A DNA stretch of 64,000 nt, taken from positions 40,391 to 104,390 of the forward strand of contig JAQSDW010000225.1 in NCBI GenBank assembly GCA_029946105.1, written 5' to 3'. This document shows, one piece after another, positions 6,395 to 14,524 of the stretch. This DNA is from Reyranella sp. Its GTDB lineage: Bacteria > Pseudomonadota > Alphaproteobacteria > Reyranellales > Reyranellaceae. A model generated the notes under the pieces. It saw nothing but the letters and a program-made list of their open reading frames with translations. It had not been told where the DNA came from and searched no databases. The position numbers and the translations under genes are program-made. Numbering within the stretch: the stretch's first letter is position 1; the number at the start of each line of letters is the position of its first letter.

Positions 6395-8844
6395 CACTCG
6401 GCTGCCTCCGCAAAGCCAACCGTCGCCATCGGCCGGAACTCGTGCTTGTCCTTGCCCGAGACGCGCTCGGACCAAGGATCGACCTGGGCGAATTTCTGCG
6501 AGAACACGAAGCGGTCGAAATAGGCGCGCCTCTTTTCGCCATCCTGCACGATCTGGCGCCTGATCTCGTCGAGACCGACGCGCTTGGCCCATTTGTAGAT
6601 GCGCTCAAGGTAACGTCCCTGCTCGCGATACATCTGGACAACGGCCACGATGTATTCGAGCGCCTCGTCCTCGGTCTTGACCTGACCCAGGATCTCCGTG
6701 CCCTTGATGTCGAGACCGGCGGCGCCGGCGAAATGGATCTCGTAGCCGGAATCGACGCAGATCACGCCCACGTCCTTGCAGGTGGCTTCGGCGCAGTTTC
6801 GCGGGCAGCCCGAGACCGCCATCTTGACCTTGGCCGGTGTCCACGAACCCCACATGAACTTCTCGATGCGGATGCCGAGGCCCGTCGAGTCCTGCGTGCC
6901 GAAGCGGCACCAGTCGGTGCCGACGCAGGTCTTCACCGTGCGCAGGCCCTTGGCATAGGCATGGCCGGAGACGAAGCCCGCCTTGCCGAGGTCGGCCCAC
7001 ACCGCGGGCAGGTCTTCCTTCCGGACACCCAGCATGTCGATGCGCTGGCCGCCTGTCACCTTGACCGTCGGGATGGCGAACTTGTCGACGACATCGGCGA
7101 TCGCCCGCAGCTCGTTGGAACTGGTGACCCCGCCCCACATGCGCGGCACCACCGAGAAGGTGCCGTCCTTCTGGATGTTGGCGTGGGCGCGCTCGTTGAT
7201 GAAGCGCGACTGGTAATCGTCGGCATATTCGTCGGGCCAATCGCTGACCAGGTAGTAGTTGAGCGCCGGCCGGCACTTGGCGCAGCCGCACGAGGTCTTC
7301 CACTCGAGCTCCTGCATGACCGAGGCCATCGTCTTCAGCGACTTCGCGACGATCAGGCGGCGGACGTCGTCGTGACCCAGCGCCGTGCAGGCGCACATCG
7401 GCTGGACGGCGGTGCGGTTGAAGGCGTCGCCCAGGGTCAGCTCCATGAGCTGTTCGACGAGGCCGGTGCAGGTGCCGCACGAGGCCGAGGCCTTGGTGTG
7501 GGCGCGCACCTCATCCAGCGTCGTGAGACCCTTCGCCTTGATCGTGCCCGTGACCTTGCCCTTGCAGATGCCATTGCAGCCGCAGATCTCGGCGTCGTCC
7601 GGCAGCGCGGCGACGGCAGCCCCGGGATCGCGCGCGCCGCCGCCCTGGAAAGCCGGCCCGAAGATCAGCGTGTTACGCATCTCCGAGATGTTCGTCGACT
7701 TCTTCTTGAGGTCGTTGAACCAGGCGCCGTCGCCCACCTCGCCGAACAGCACGGTACCGATGATCCGGTTGTCCTTCAGGATCAGGCGCCTGTAGACGCC
7801 GGCCGAAGCGTCGCGCAGCACGATCTCCTCGCGGTCGTCGCCGTCGGCGAAGTCGCCCAGCGAATAGACGTCGATACCGGTGACCTTGAGCTTGGTCGGC
7901 GTGTCGATGTGGACGAACCGCGCGGCCTCGTCGCCAGCGAGGTTGGCCGCAATGACGCGCGCCATCTCGTAGAGTGGCGCCACGAGACCGTAGACGTGGT
8001 CACCGATCTCGGCGCATTCGCCCAGGGCAAAGATATCCGGATCGGAGGTCCGCATGGCGTGGTCGACGACGATGCCGCGATTGATCGTGAGGCCTGCAGC
8101 CTTGGCCAGCGTCGCATTCGGACGGATGCCGGCGGCCATGATGACCAGCGTCGCCGGGATGGTGGTGCCGTCGGCGAGTTCGACGCCCTCGACCTTGCCG
8201 TTACCCAGGATCTTCCTGGTGTTGGCCTTGGTGAGAACCTTGATGCCGCGCTCCTCGAGCGCCTTCTGCAGCAGATAGCCGGCGGCGGGATCGAGTTGCC
8301 GTTCCATCAGGGTCGGCATCAGATGAACGACTGTGACGTCCATGCCCTGTGCCTGCAGGCCGGCCGCGGCTTCGAGGCCGAGCAGGCCGCCGCCGATCAC
8401 GACTGCCTTGGCGCGCGACTGGGCGGCCAGCAGCATGGCATTCACGTCGTCGAGGTCGCGGTAGGTGAGCACACCGGCGAAGTCGTGGCCGGGCACTGGG
8501 ATGATCAGCGGATTGGAGCCGGTGGCGATGACGAGCTTGTCGTAGCTCTCCGTCACGCCTTCCGAGGACGTTACGGTCTTGGCAGCGCGATCGATCGCCT
8601 CGATCTTGTGGCCCTTGTAGAGAGTGATGCCGTTGCGAACGTACCAGCCGTCGCCGTGGATGATGATCTGTTCATAGTCCTTTTCACCCGACAGCACGGG
8701 CGAGAGCATGATCCGGTCGTAGTTCACCCGGGGCTCGGCATTGAAAATCGTCACCTGATAGCGATCAGGTGCGGCCTCGAGCAGATGATCCAGCATGCGC
8801 CCCGGGGCCATGCCGTTTCCGATGATGACGAGCTTCTCAGTCAT
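6394..8844 (-). CDS. nirB: Assimilatory nitrite reductase large subunit NirB
   Basis: Protein of 816 residues that reduces nitrite to ammonium with NAD(P)H. Domains in order: FAD/NAD(P)-binding pyridine nucleotide-disulfide oxidoreductase (LVIIGNGMAPGRMLD at the start; VVIGGGLLGLEAA near 145), a BFD-like [2Fe-2S] region (CGCNGICKGKV, CGTCTGL), and the siroheme/[4Fe-4S] sulfite-nitrite reductase domain (TCVGTDWCRFGTQDS, then SGCPRNCAEATCKD). The ATG at 8844 lies downstream of a leader with a candidate ANTAR antiterminator and intrinsic terminator. No nitrate reductase or transporter gene is in the window, so nitrate reduction genes, if any, lie elsewhere. Confidence 0.96.
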   Translation of the reverse strand: MTEKLVIIGNGMAPGRMLDHLLEAAPDRYQVTIFNAEPRVNYDRIMLSPVLSGEKDYEQIIIHGDGWYVRNGITLYKGHKIEAIDRAAKTVTSSEGVTESYDKLVIATGSNPLIIPVPGHDFAGVLTYRDLDDVNAMLLAAQSRAKAVVIGGGLLGLEAAAGLQAQGMDVTVVHLMPTLMERQLDPAAGYLLQKALEERGIKVLTKANTRKILGNGKVEGVELADGTTIPATLVIMAAGIRPNATLAKAAGLTINRGIVVDHAMRTSDPDIFALGECAEIGDHVYGLVAPLYEMARVIAANLAGDEAARFVHIDTPTKLKVTGIDVYSLGDFADGDDREEIVLRDASAGVYRRLILKDNRIIGTVLFGEVGDGAWFNDLKKKSTNISEMRNTLIFGPAFQGGGARDPGAAVAALPDDAEICGCNGICKGKVTGTIKAKGLTTLDEVRAHTKASASCGTCTGLVEQLMELTLGDAFNRTAVQPMCACTALGHDDVRRLIVAKSLKTMASVMQELEWKTSCGCAKCRPALNYYLVSDWPDEYADDYQSRFINERAHANIQKDGTFSVVPRMWGGVTSSNELRAIADVVDKFAIPTVKVTGGQRIDMLGVRKEDLPAVWADLGKAGFVSGHAYAKGLRTVKTCVGTDWCRFGTQDSTGLGIRIEKFMWGSWTPAKVKMAVSGCPRNCAEATCKDVGVICVDSGYEIHFAGAAGLDIKGTEILGQVKTEDEALEYIVAVVQMYREQGRYLERIYKWAKRVGLDEIRRQIVQDGEKRRAYFDRFVFSQKFAQVDPWSERVSGKDKHEFRPMATVGFAEAAE

Positions 8845-8865
8845 GTGCCTGGCGGATCCCAAAAC

Positions 8866-8957
8866 AAAAAAGCTGCCCAACAGACCCTCGCCCCCTCGAC
8901 AAAAAGGGACGAATAGCCGTTGGCAGCTTTGCCTGGGGCGCCCGCCATTGGACGCCC
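8866..8957 (-). promoter_or_regulatory. Candidate ANTAR (NasT/NasR-type) antitermination leader of nirBD
   Basis: Read on the minus strand, hairpin P1 (8957-8936) is an 8-bp stem GGGCGTCC/GGGCGCCC with hexaloop AATGGC. Two bases later, P2 (8933-8922) is GGC-AAAGCT-GCC, again with a hexaloop. Both loops have A at position 1 and G at position 4, the pattern known for ANTAR-bound RNAs. The P2 loop and 3' arm (AAAGCTGCC) are complementary to GGCAGCTTT at 8877-8869, which runs into a T6 tract, so P2 and an intrinsic terminator are mutually exclusive. Weak point: the P2 stem is only 3 bp. A poor NtrC-like dyad, TGCAC..TGGTG, lies upstream at 8979-8994. Confidence 0.65.
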
Positions 8958-9151
8958 ATTAACGAGACTTCATTGCCTCACCAAGTACAGTGCATGAACC
9001 GTGCCAAATCGAGGGAGCCAATAACCTTCGATACCAGCGGGCTCGGCGCCGGCGGTCGGGAATGACCTCCGAATTTCTTGGCGAATTATTGAGCATGCCG
9101 TGCCATCGATTGCCTCTTTGCGTTGTCTGGAGACGATCCTATGAGAATGGA

Positions 9152-9751
9152 ATGACTCCCCTTTCGCCACGCTTCCAAGCCGTCATCGACGACATCGATG
9201 CCGCCAACGCACAGGATCCCCGGCAGGACAGCGTGGCCGGCACGCTCCGTCCGCGCGAAGTCGTCTATTCGGAGCGGATGTCGGAATGCCTGGCCCTACT
9301 CTATCCGGAGGCTTCGGAAGCCCTGCGCATCGCCGCCCGCGCCCAGCACATCTGCCGCTGGCAAATCCCTCGGCAAAACTATCGGCTTGGCCGCGAAGGC
9401 TACAATGCCTGGCGATCCGCTTGCCGCGATCATCACGGAGCGCTCACCTCGGCGATCATGCGCCGTCACGGCTATGCCGAAAACGAGATCGCGCAGGCCG
9501 CAAAAATCATCCGGAAAGAGCAGCTCAAGCGCGATCCCGAGAGCCAGGCTCTCGAGAATGTCGTGGCCGTCGTCTTCGTCCAGCACTACCTGGACGAATT
9601 CGTGGCCGACCACAAAGACTACGACGACGCCAAACTCGCCGACATCCTGAAGAAGACGCTGCGCAAGATGGACCCGACAGGCCATGCCGCGGTCCTCGCG
9701 CTGCCGCTGCCGGCGGGGACCGTGCGCATCATCGATATCGCGCTGAAGTAA
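9152..9751 (+). CDS. DUF4202 family protein
   Basis: Protein of 199 residues spanning the whole DUF4202 domain: FQAVIDDIDAANAQDP, VVYSERMSECL, ARAQHICRWQIPR, GYNAWR, LKRDPESQALENVVAVVFVQ and a C-terminal KKTLRKMDPTGH. The His-rich QHI..W motif hints at an HD-like metal site, but no activity is established to my knowledge. The start is placed at ATG 9152, where conserved residues begin; in-frame codons back to 8990 give unlikely sequence. It is divergent from nirBD across the regulated leader, suggesting a link to nitrite assimilation. Confidence 0.85.
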   Translation: MTPLSPRFQAVIDDIDAANAQDPRQDSVAGTLRPREVVYSERMSECLALLYPEASEALRIAARAQHICRWQIPRQNYRLGREGYNAWRSACRDHHGALTSAIMRRHGYAENEIAQAAKIIRKEQLKRDPESQALENVVAVVFVQHYLDEFVADHKDYDDAKLADILKKTLRKMDPTGHAAVLALPLPAGTVRIIDIALK

Positions 9752-9760
9752 GTCGGCGCG

Positions 9761-10828
9761 CTACGCCGTCTTCACCAGCTCCGCGATGGCCGCGCCCACC
9801 GTCTTGGTGTCGCCGTTGCCGCCGAGATCCTTGGTCCGCGGGTTGCCTTCGAGCAACGACTGAGCGATTGCGCGCTCGATGCATTCCGCCGCCTCGGGAT
9901 AGCCGAGGTGACGGACCATCATGGCGCCCGACCAGATCTGGCCGATTGGATTGGCAATACCCTGCCCCGCGATGTCGGGCGCCGAGCCATGGACCGGCTC
10001 GAACATCGACGGGAACTTGCGCTCCGGGTTGATGTTGCCCGATGGCGCCACGCCGATCGAACCCGTGAGAGCGGGGCCGAGATCCGACAGGATGTCGCCG
10101 AACAAGTTGGAACCGACCACGACGTCGAACCAATCCGGGTTGCGCACGAAGTGCGCCGTCAGGATGTCGATGTGATACTGGTCGGCCTTGATGTTCGGAT
10201 ACTTCTTCCTCATCGCGTCGAAGCGCTCATCCCAGAACGGCATGGTGTGAATGATGCCGTTGGACTTGGTGGCCGAGGTGACGTGTTTTTTCTTGGTCGT
10301 GCTGGCGAAATCGAAGGCAAACTTCATGACGCGATCGACGCCCTTGCGGGTGAAGATCGCCTGCTGAATTGCCATCTCGTCGTCGGTGCCCTGGAACATG
10401 CGGCCGCCGACCGAGCTATACTCCCCCTCGGTGTTCTCGCGCACCACCCAGAAATCGATGTCGCCCGGCTTGCGGTTGGCGAGCGGGCTCGGCACCCCCT
10501 CGAACAGACGCACGGGCCGCAGGTTCACGTACTCGTCGAACTCGCGGCGGATCGGAATCAACAGGCCCCACAGTGACACGTGATCGGGCACGCCCGGCCA
10601 GCCGACCGCGCCCAGGAAAATGCTCTCGAAAACCTTGAGCTGCTCCATGCCGTCGTCCGGCATCATCTTGCCAGTCTTGGCGAAGCGGTCACAGGACCAG
10701 TCGAAGTCGGTGAATTCGAGTTCGAAGTTGAAGCGGCGGGCTGCGGCTTCGAGCACGCGAACGCCCTCCGGCAGAACTTCCTTGCCGATTCCGTCACCCG
10801 GAATGAGCGCGATCTTGTGCTTGGCCAT
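9761..10828 (-). CDS. Tartrate/D-malate dehydrogenase (isocitrate/isopropylmalate dehydrogenase family)
   Basis: NAD-dependent beta-decarboxylating dehydrogenase of 355 residues. IALIPGDGIGKEV opens the protein. The substrate-helix segment LLIPIRREFDEYVNLRPVRL is of the tartrate/D-malate (TtuC/DmlA) type, not the leuB type. Metal-binding aspartates lie in SNLFGDILSDLGPALTGSIG, and the adenosine-binding loop is EPVHGSAPDIAGQGIANP. The ATG at 10828 has a strong GGGAGGA site. Likely substrates are L-tartrate, D-malate or related 2-hydroxyacids. It converges on the DUF4202 gene with 9 bp between stops. Confidence 0.9.
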   Translation of the reverse strand: MAKHKIALIPGDGIGKEVLPEGVRVLEAAARRFNFELEFTDFDWSCDRFAKTGKMMPDDGMEQLKVFESIFLGAVGWPGVPDHVSLWGLLIPIRREFDEYVNLRPVRLFEGVPSPLANRKPGDIDFWVVRENTEGEYSSVGGRMFQGTDDEMAIQQAIFTRKGVDRVMKFAFDFASTTKKKHVTSATKSNGIIHTMPFWDERFDAMRKKYPNIKADQYHIDILTAHFVRNPDWFDVVVGSNLFGDILSDLGPALTGSIGVAPSGNINPERKFPSMFEPVHGSAPDIAGQGIANPIGQIWSGAMMVRHLGYPEAAECIERAIAQSLLEGNPRTKDLGGNGDTKTVGAAIAELVKTA

Positions 10829-10942
10829 TAATTCCTCCCAAAAAGCGCGCGGACCCTAGCAGCGCGACCTTGCCATGCAAGCGCGGCATTGCCCCTAGCA
10901 GATGCGCTTGGCAATATGAATGCTCGTTTACCAGGAGCAGCC

Positions 10943-12628
10943 ATGACCTACGACCTCAAGATCACCGGCGGTACCATCGTCGACGGGACGGGCAAGGCGG
11001 GCTTCGTCGGTGACGTCGGGATCAAGGACGGCAAGGTCGTGTCCCTCGGCAAGGCCGAAGGCGCCGCCACCACGACCATCGACGCAACGGGCAAAGTCGT
11101 GTCGCCCGGCTTTGTCGACGTGCACACCCATTACGATGCGCAGATCCTGTGGGATCGCATGCTCACCATCTCGCCTTGGCATGGCGTCACCACGACGGTG
11201 ATCGGCAATTGCGGGTTCGGTGTCGCCCCGACCAAAGCCATTCACCGCAAGCTGATCATGCAGACACTCGAGAAAGTCGAGGGCATGAGCCTCGACGCGC
11301 TGCAGGCCGGACTGGGCGAGACCTGGCCGTTCGAGACCTTCCCGCAATATCTCGACACGCTTGAGAAGCGCGGCTCGGCGATCAATGTCGCCGCCCTGTT
11401 CGGCCACACGCCGCTGCGCATGTTCGTCATGGGCGAGGAATCGACAGAGCGTGCCGCCACCGTCGACGAGGTTGGCGCGATGAAGAGACTGATGCGCGAG
11501 GCCATGGAGGCCGGCGCCATCGGCTTCGGCACGTCGGTGTCGGTGAGCCACAACGGCTATGCCGGCAAGCCGGTCCCCAGCCGCCAGGCCACCGTCGAGG
11601 AAATGGACTCGCTGGTATCGGTCATGGGTGAGCTGAAGCGCGGCCTGATGCAGATCACCATCGGCCGTGAATTCTCGACCCGGCACATGGCCGAGGTCAG
11701 CCGCAAGCACGGCGTGCCCGTCACCTGGACCGCCCTCCTCTCCCACCTCTACGGCCCCGGCGGACATCGCAAGCAGCTCGACCTCGCCGCCGAACAGCGC
11801 AGGTCGGGAGCGATGGTCATCCCGCAGGTGAGCTGCCGGCCGCTCAACTTCGAATTCACCTTCGCCGAGCCGTTCATCTTCGACGTCATGAAGTTCATGA
11901 ACGAGCTCGCCATCGAGGATGCCAAGGCCCCCGGCACGCGCCGTCGGGCCTATGCCGACCCGGCGTGGCGCGAGAAGCTGCGGAGCCAGGTGACGCCCCT
12001 CTTCCAGCGCTGGTGGGACCGCGTGGTCATCGCCTGGGCACCATCGGCCCGCGAACTCGAGGAAATGCCGCTCGCCAGCGCCGCCGCCAAGCTCGGCAAG
12101 GACCCGGTCGACCTCGCCCTCGATCTGGCGCTCGCCAACGACCTGCAGGCGCGCTTCCGCATGGCCGTCATGAACTTCGACGAGAAGGAAGTGGCCGAGC
12201 TGATCACCGATCCGCACACCATCATTGCCCTGTCCGATGCCGGCGCCCATGCCAGCCAGCTTTGCGATGCCTGCTACTCGACCCATCTGCTGGGCCATTG
12301 GGTGCGCGAGAAGAAGACGCTTACCCTCGAGGAGGCCGTGCATCACCTCACGCAGCGGCCGGCCGAGATGTTCGGCATCACCGATCGAGGCGTGCTGGCA
12401 GAGGGCCGTCCCGCTGACGTCGTGGTGTTCGACGCCGCGACCGTCGGACCCGGTCCGCTGAAGCGCGTCTACGATCTGCCGGCCGGTGCCGACCGCCTGG
12501 TGTCCGATGCGAGCGGCATCGATGCCGTGATCGTCAACGGCAGACTGATTCGCCAGAACAACAAGGATACTGTTGCCGCCAACGACAAGCTGCCCGGTCG
12601 TCTGCTACGACATGGCCGCGCCGCCTGA
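10943..12628 (+). CDS. D-aminoacylase-like (N-acyl-D-amino-acid deacylase family) amidohydrolase
   Basis: Metal-dependent hydrolase of 561 residues. The N-terminal beta-sandwich (DLKITGGTIVDGTG..) and metal motif VDVHTHYDAQILWD are typical. GVTTTVIGNCGFGVAP carries the conserved NCG turn; ALSDAGAHASQLCD and a C-terminal PADVVVFD close the barrel and sandwich. The ATG at 10943 follows an AGGAG site at 10933-10937. It is paralogous to the amidohydrolase at 61947-63620. The natural substrate, an N-acyl amino acid or cyclic amide, is not determinable. It leads a plus-strand unit with the ABM and PhyH genes (19 bp to the next). Confidence 0.9.
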   Translation: MTYDLKITGGTIVDGTGKAGFVGDVGIKDGKVVSLGKAEGAATTTIDATGKVVSPGFVDVHTHYDAQILWDRMLTISPWHGVTTTVIGNCGFGVAPTKAIHRKLIMQTLEKVEGMSLDALQAGLGETWPFETFPQYLDTLEKRGSAINVAALFGHTPLRMFVMGEESTERAATVDEVGAMKRLMREAMEAGAIGFGTSVSVSHNGYAGKPVPSRQATVEEMDSLVSVMGELKRGLMQITIGREFSTRHMAEVSRKHGVPVTWTALLSHLYGPGGHRKQLDLAAEQRRSGAMVIPQVSCRPLNFEFTFAEPFIFDVMKFMNELAIEDAKAPGTRRRAYADPAWREKLRSQVTPLFQRWWDRVVIAWAPSARELEEMPLASAAAKLGKDPVDLALDLALANDLQARFRMAVMNFDEKEVAELITDPHTIIALSDAGAHASQLCDACYSTHLLGHWVREKKTLTLEEAVHHLTQRPAEMFGITDRGVLAEGRPADVVVFDAATVGPGPLKRVYDLPAGADRLVSDASGIDAVIVNGRLIRQNNKDTVAANDKLPGRLLRHGRAA

Positions 12629-12647
12629 ACCGATTAGGGAGAGAACA

Positions 12648-12950
12648 ATGATCCACGTCATCGCCATCATCACCGCCAAGCCCGGCAAGCGCGACGAAAT
12701 CCTCAAGAACTTCAAGGCCAACGTACCTGCCGTGCATGCCGAAAAAGGCTGTATCGAGTACGGCGCCACCGTCGACACCGATGGCGGCCCGTTCGCCAAG
12801 TTCGGCCCCGATACCTTCGTGGTGATCGAAAAGTGGGAGAGCATGGATCACCTCAAGGCCCACGGTGCCTCGGAGCACATGAAGGCCTACGGCGCCAAGA
12901 ACAAGGACCTCGTCGCCGAGCGCGCCGTCCACGTCCTGCAAAACGCTTGA
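12648..12950 (+). CDS. ABM-domain monooxygenase (putative quinol monooxygenase)
   Basis: Protein of 100 residues, a single ABM (antibiotic biosynthesis monooxygenase) dimeric alpha/beta-barrel domain. Typical features are MIHVIAIITAKPGKRDEIL at the start, EKGCIEYGATVD in the middle and FVVIEKWESMDHLKAH. The ATG at 12648 has a GGGAGAG site. Such proteins are cofactor-free oxygenases acting on quinols or stress-related adducts, or simply binders. The stop overlaps the next gene's TTG start (TTGA), so they are translationally coupled. Confidence 0.85.
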   Translation: MIHVIAIITAKPGKRDEILKNFKANVPAVHAEKGCIEYGATVDTDGGPFAKFGPDTFVVIEKWESMDHLKAHGASEHMKAYGAKNKDLVAERAVHVLQNA

Positions 12951-13750
12951 TCGCCGAGAGCGCCGTCGCCGCCTACGACCGCGACGGCGTCGTCTGCCTG
13001 CGCAATCAATTCGACGCGCGTTGGACCCAGCGCCTGCGCGCGGCGATAGAACGTGACCTCGCTTCGCCCGGGCCGCATGCGACCAACTTTGCCGAAGGCA
13101 GCAGCGCGGGGAAGTTCTTCGGCGACATGTACATGTGGCGGCGCGATCCCGAGTTCCGTGCCGCCGCTCTCGAGTCTCCGGCAGGCGCCATCGCGGCCCG
13201 ACTCATGGGCTCGTCCAACGTCGATTTCTTCTACGACCAGCTTTTCGTCAAGGAACCCGGCACGGCCCATCCGACGCCGTGGCACCAGGACCAGCCCTAC
13301 TGGCCGGTGACCGGCTGGCAGATCACCTCGGTCTGGATCGCGCTCGACGACATCGACCGCAGCAACGGCGCCGTCGAGTTCATCGCGGGTTCCCATCGCT
13401 GGGGCATCAACTATCGTCCGACGCCGTTCCGCAAAGGACACGAAGCGAAGTTCACCGACAGCGATCTCGCGCAGATCCCCGACATCGACGCGGACCGCGG
13501 CAAGTACGACATCAGGTCATGGCGGATGGCGCCCGGTGACTGCCTGGTGTTCCACGCCATGATCGTCCATGGCGCCCCCGGAAACGATACGCCCGGCGCG
13601 CGCCGGCGCGGCCTGTCGCTCCGCTACACCGGTGACGACGTACGCTACGATCCTCGGCCGGGCACTTTCCAGTTCCCGCACAAGCCCGACCTTGCCGCCG
13701 GTGCTGCGATGACGTGCGAGCTCTTCCCGCGGGTCTGGCCCAGGCAGTAA
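12947..13750 (+). CDS. Phytanoyl-CoA dioxygenase (PhyH) family protein
   Basis: Fe(II)/2-oxoglutarate oxygenase of about 267 residues. YDRDGVVCLRNQFD is the usual N-terminal motif. The iron ligands are in WHQDQPYW (HxD, about residue 110) and the distal His in VHGAPGN; the 2OG-contacting Arg follows in RRGLSLRY. LDDIDRSNGAVEFIAGSHRWG is highly characteristic. I place the start at TTG 12947, overlapping the ABM stop as TTGA, because no ATG/GTG precedes the conserved N-terminus without deep overlap. Substrate unknown. Confidence 0.85.
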   Translation: MIAESAVAAYDRDGVVCLRNQFDARWTQRLRAAIERDLASPGPHATNFAEGSSAGKFFGDMYMWRRDPEFRAAALESPAGAIAARLMGSSNVDFFYDQLFVKEPGTAHPTPWHQDQPYWPVTGWQITSVWIALDDIDRSNGAVEFIAGSHRWGINYRPTPFRKGHEAKFTDSDLAQIPDIDADRGKYDIRSWRMAPGDCLVFHAMIVHGAPGNDTPGARRRGLSLRYTGDDVRYDPRPGTFQFPHKPDLAAGAAMTCELFPRVWPRQ

Positions 13751-13755
13751 TTTCT

Positions 13756-14412
13756 CTACTTCAGGATGCCCCTGATCACGATGTCCTGCATGCCCTTGAT
13801 GAGCAGCTCGCGATTCGACCAGGGGAACTCGGGCTTCATGATCATGGCGGCGACGACGCCGTGGATGCCCATCCAGCACAGCTCGGCACAGGTATCGGGC
13901 GGGTAGTTCAATTTGACGCCCGACGCCTCGAGTTGGGACAGCAGCGCGACCAGCCGAGTGAACACGAGAGCGCCGCCAACCCCGGGGCGGGTCGGATCGT
14001 CGATCGGCATGCGGTGGCCGACCTTGCGCACCGATTCGGGAATATTGTTGCCGATGAAGACCAGCCGGTACTCGTCGGGATGTTCCAGGCCAAAGCGCGC
14101 ATAGGCGTCGCCGAAGCGGCGCACCCTCTCCAGGGGATCGCTGACGGTGTTCTCTATGTCGGTGATGCGTTCGATCAGGCGACCGAAGGTCTGGTCGCAA
14201 AGCGCCAGCATCATCGCTTCCTTGTCGTGGAAGTAGAGGTAGAGCGCAGGCGCCGACACGCCCACCCGATCGGCGATCCGGCGGATCGTGGTGGCGTTGT
14301 AGCCCTCCTCGAGGAACAGCTCCTTCGCGGCCTGGAGGATCTCCTCCCGGCGCGTATGGCCCTCGCCTCGCTTTTTGCGACCGGACGCCACGGCTGTTGA
14401 TAGGGCTGCCAA
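13756..14412 (-). CDS. TetR/AcrR family repressor of the adjacent RND pump
   Basis: Protein of 218 residues. The N-terminal TetR DNA-binding domain is clear: TRREEILQAAKELFLEEGYNATTIRRIADRVGVSAPALYLYFHDKEAMM at about residues 20-68. The C-terminal ligand domain is of the type with FTRLVALLSQLEA and CAELCWMGIHGVVAAM. The start is TTG 14412, fixed by GGGAG six bases upstream. It is divergent from the MFP/RND genes, and the shared intergenic region holds two tandem palindromes (14448-14474) that are the obvious operator. It likely represses both directions and is released by a pump substrate. Confidence 0.92.
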   Translation of the reverse strand: MAALSTAVASGRKKRGEGHTRREEILQAAKELFLEEGYNATTIRRIADRVGVSAPALYLYFHDKEAMMLALCDQTFGRLIERITDIENTVSDPLERVRRFGDAYARFGLEHPDEYRLVFIGNNIPESVRKVGHRMPIDDPTRPGVGGALVFTRLVALLSQLEASGVKLNYPPDTCAELCWMGIHGVVAAMIMKPEFPWSNRELLIKGMQDIVIRGILK

Positions 14413-14447
14413 TTTTAACTCCCTGCTCTTGACTCTTAACTTAACAT

Positions 14448-14474
14448 AGATAAGTTATCAATGATAAGTTATCA
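14448..14474. promoter_or_regulatory. Tandem palindromic operator, presumed TetR binding sites
   Basis: Two 13-bp dyads repeat with a 14-bp period: AGATAAGTTATCA (14448-14460) and the perfect 6-1-6 palindrome TGATAAGTTATCA (14462-14474). They lie between divergent tetR and efflux genes. A possible -35, TTGACT (14429-14434), precedes the first dyad for the efflux direction, so the -10 would fall in the operator. Assigning TetR as the binder is inference from position and symmetry. Confidence 0.7.
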
Positions 14475-14524
14475 ATGATCAGTTTCCCCACTGAACATTG
14501 TAAACCTCGGAAGGAAGGCCCGCC

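Noticed and set aside
6118..8916. 932-codon plus-strand ORF
   Set aside because: Antisense shadow of nirB; nirB has all catalytic motifs, and this frame is Arg/His/Asp-rich without domains.
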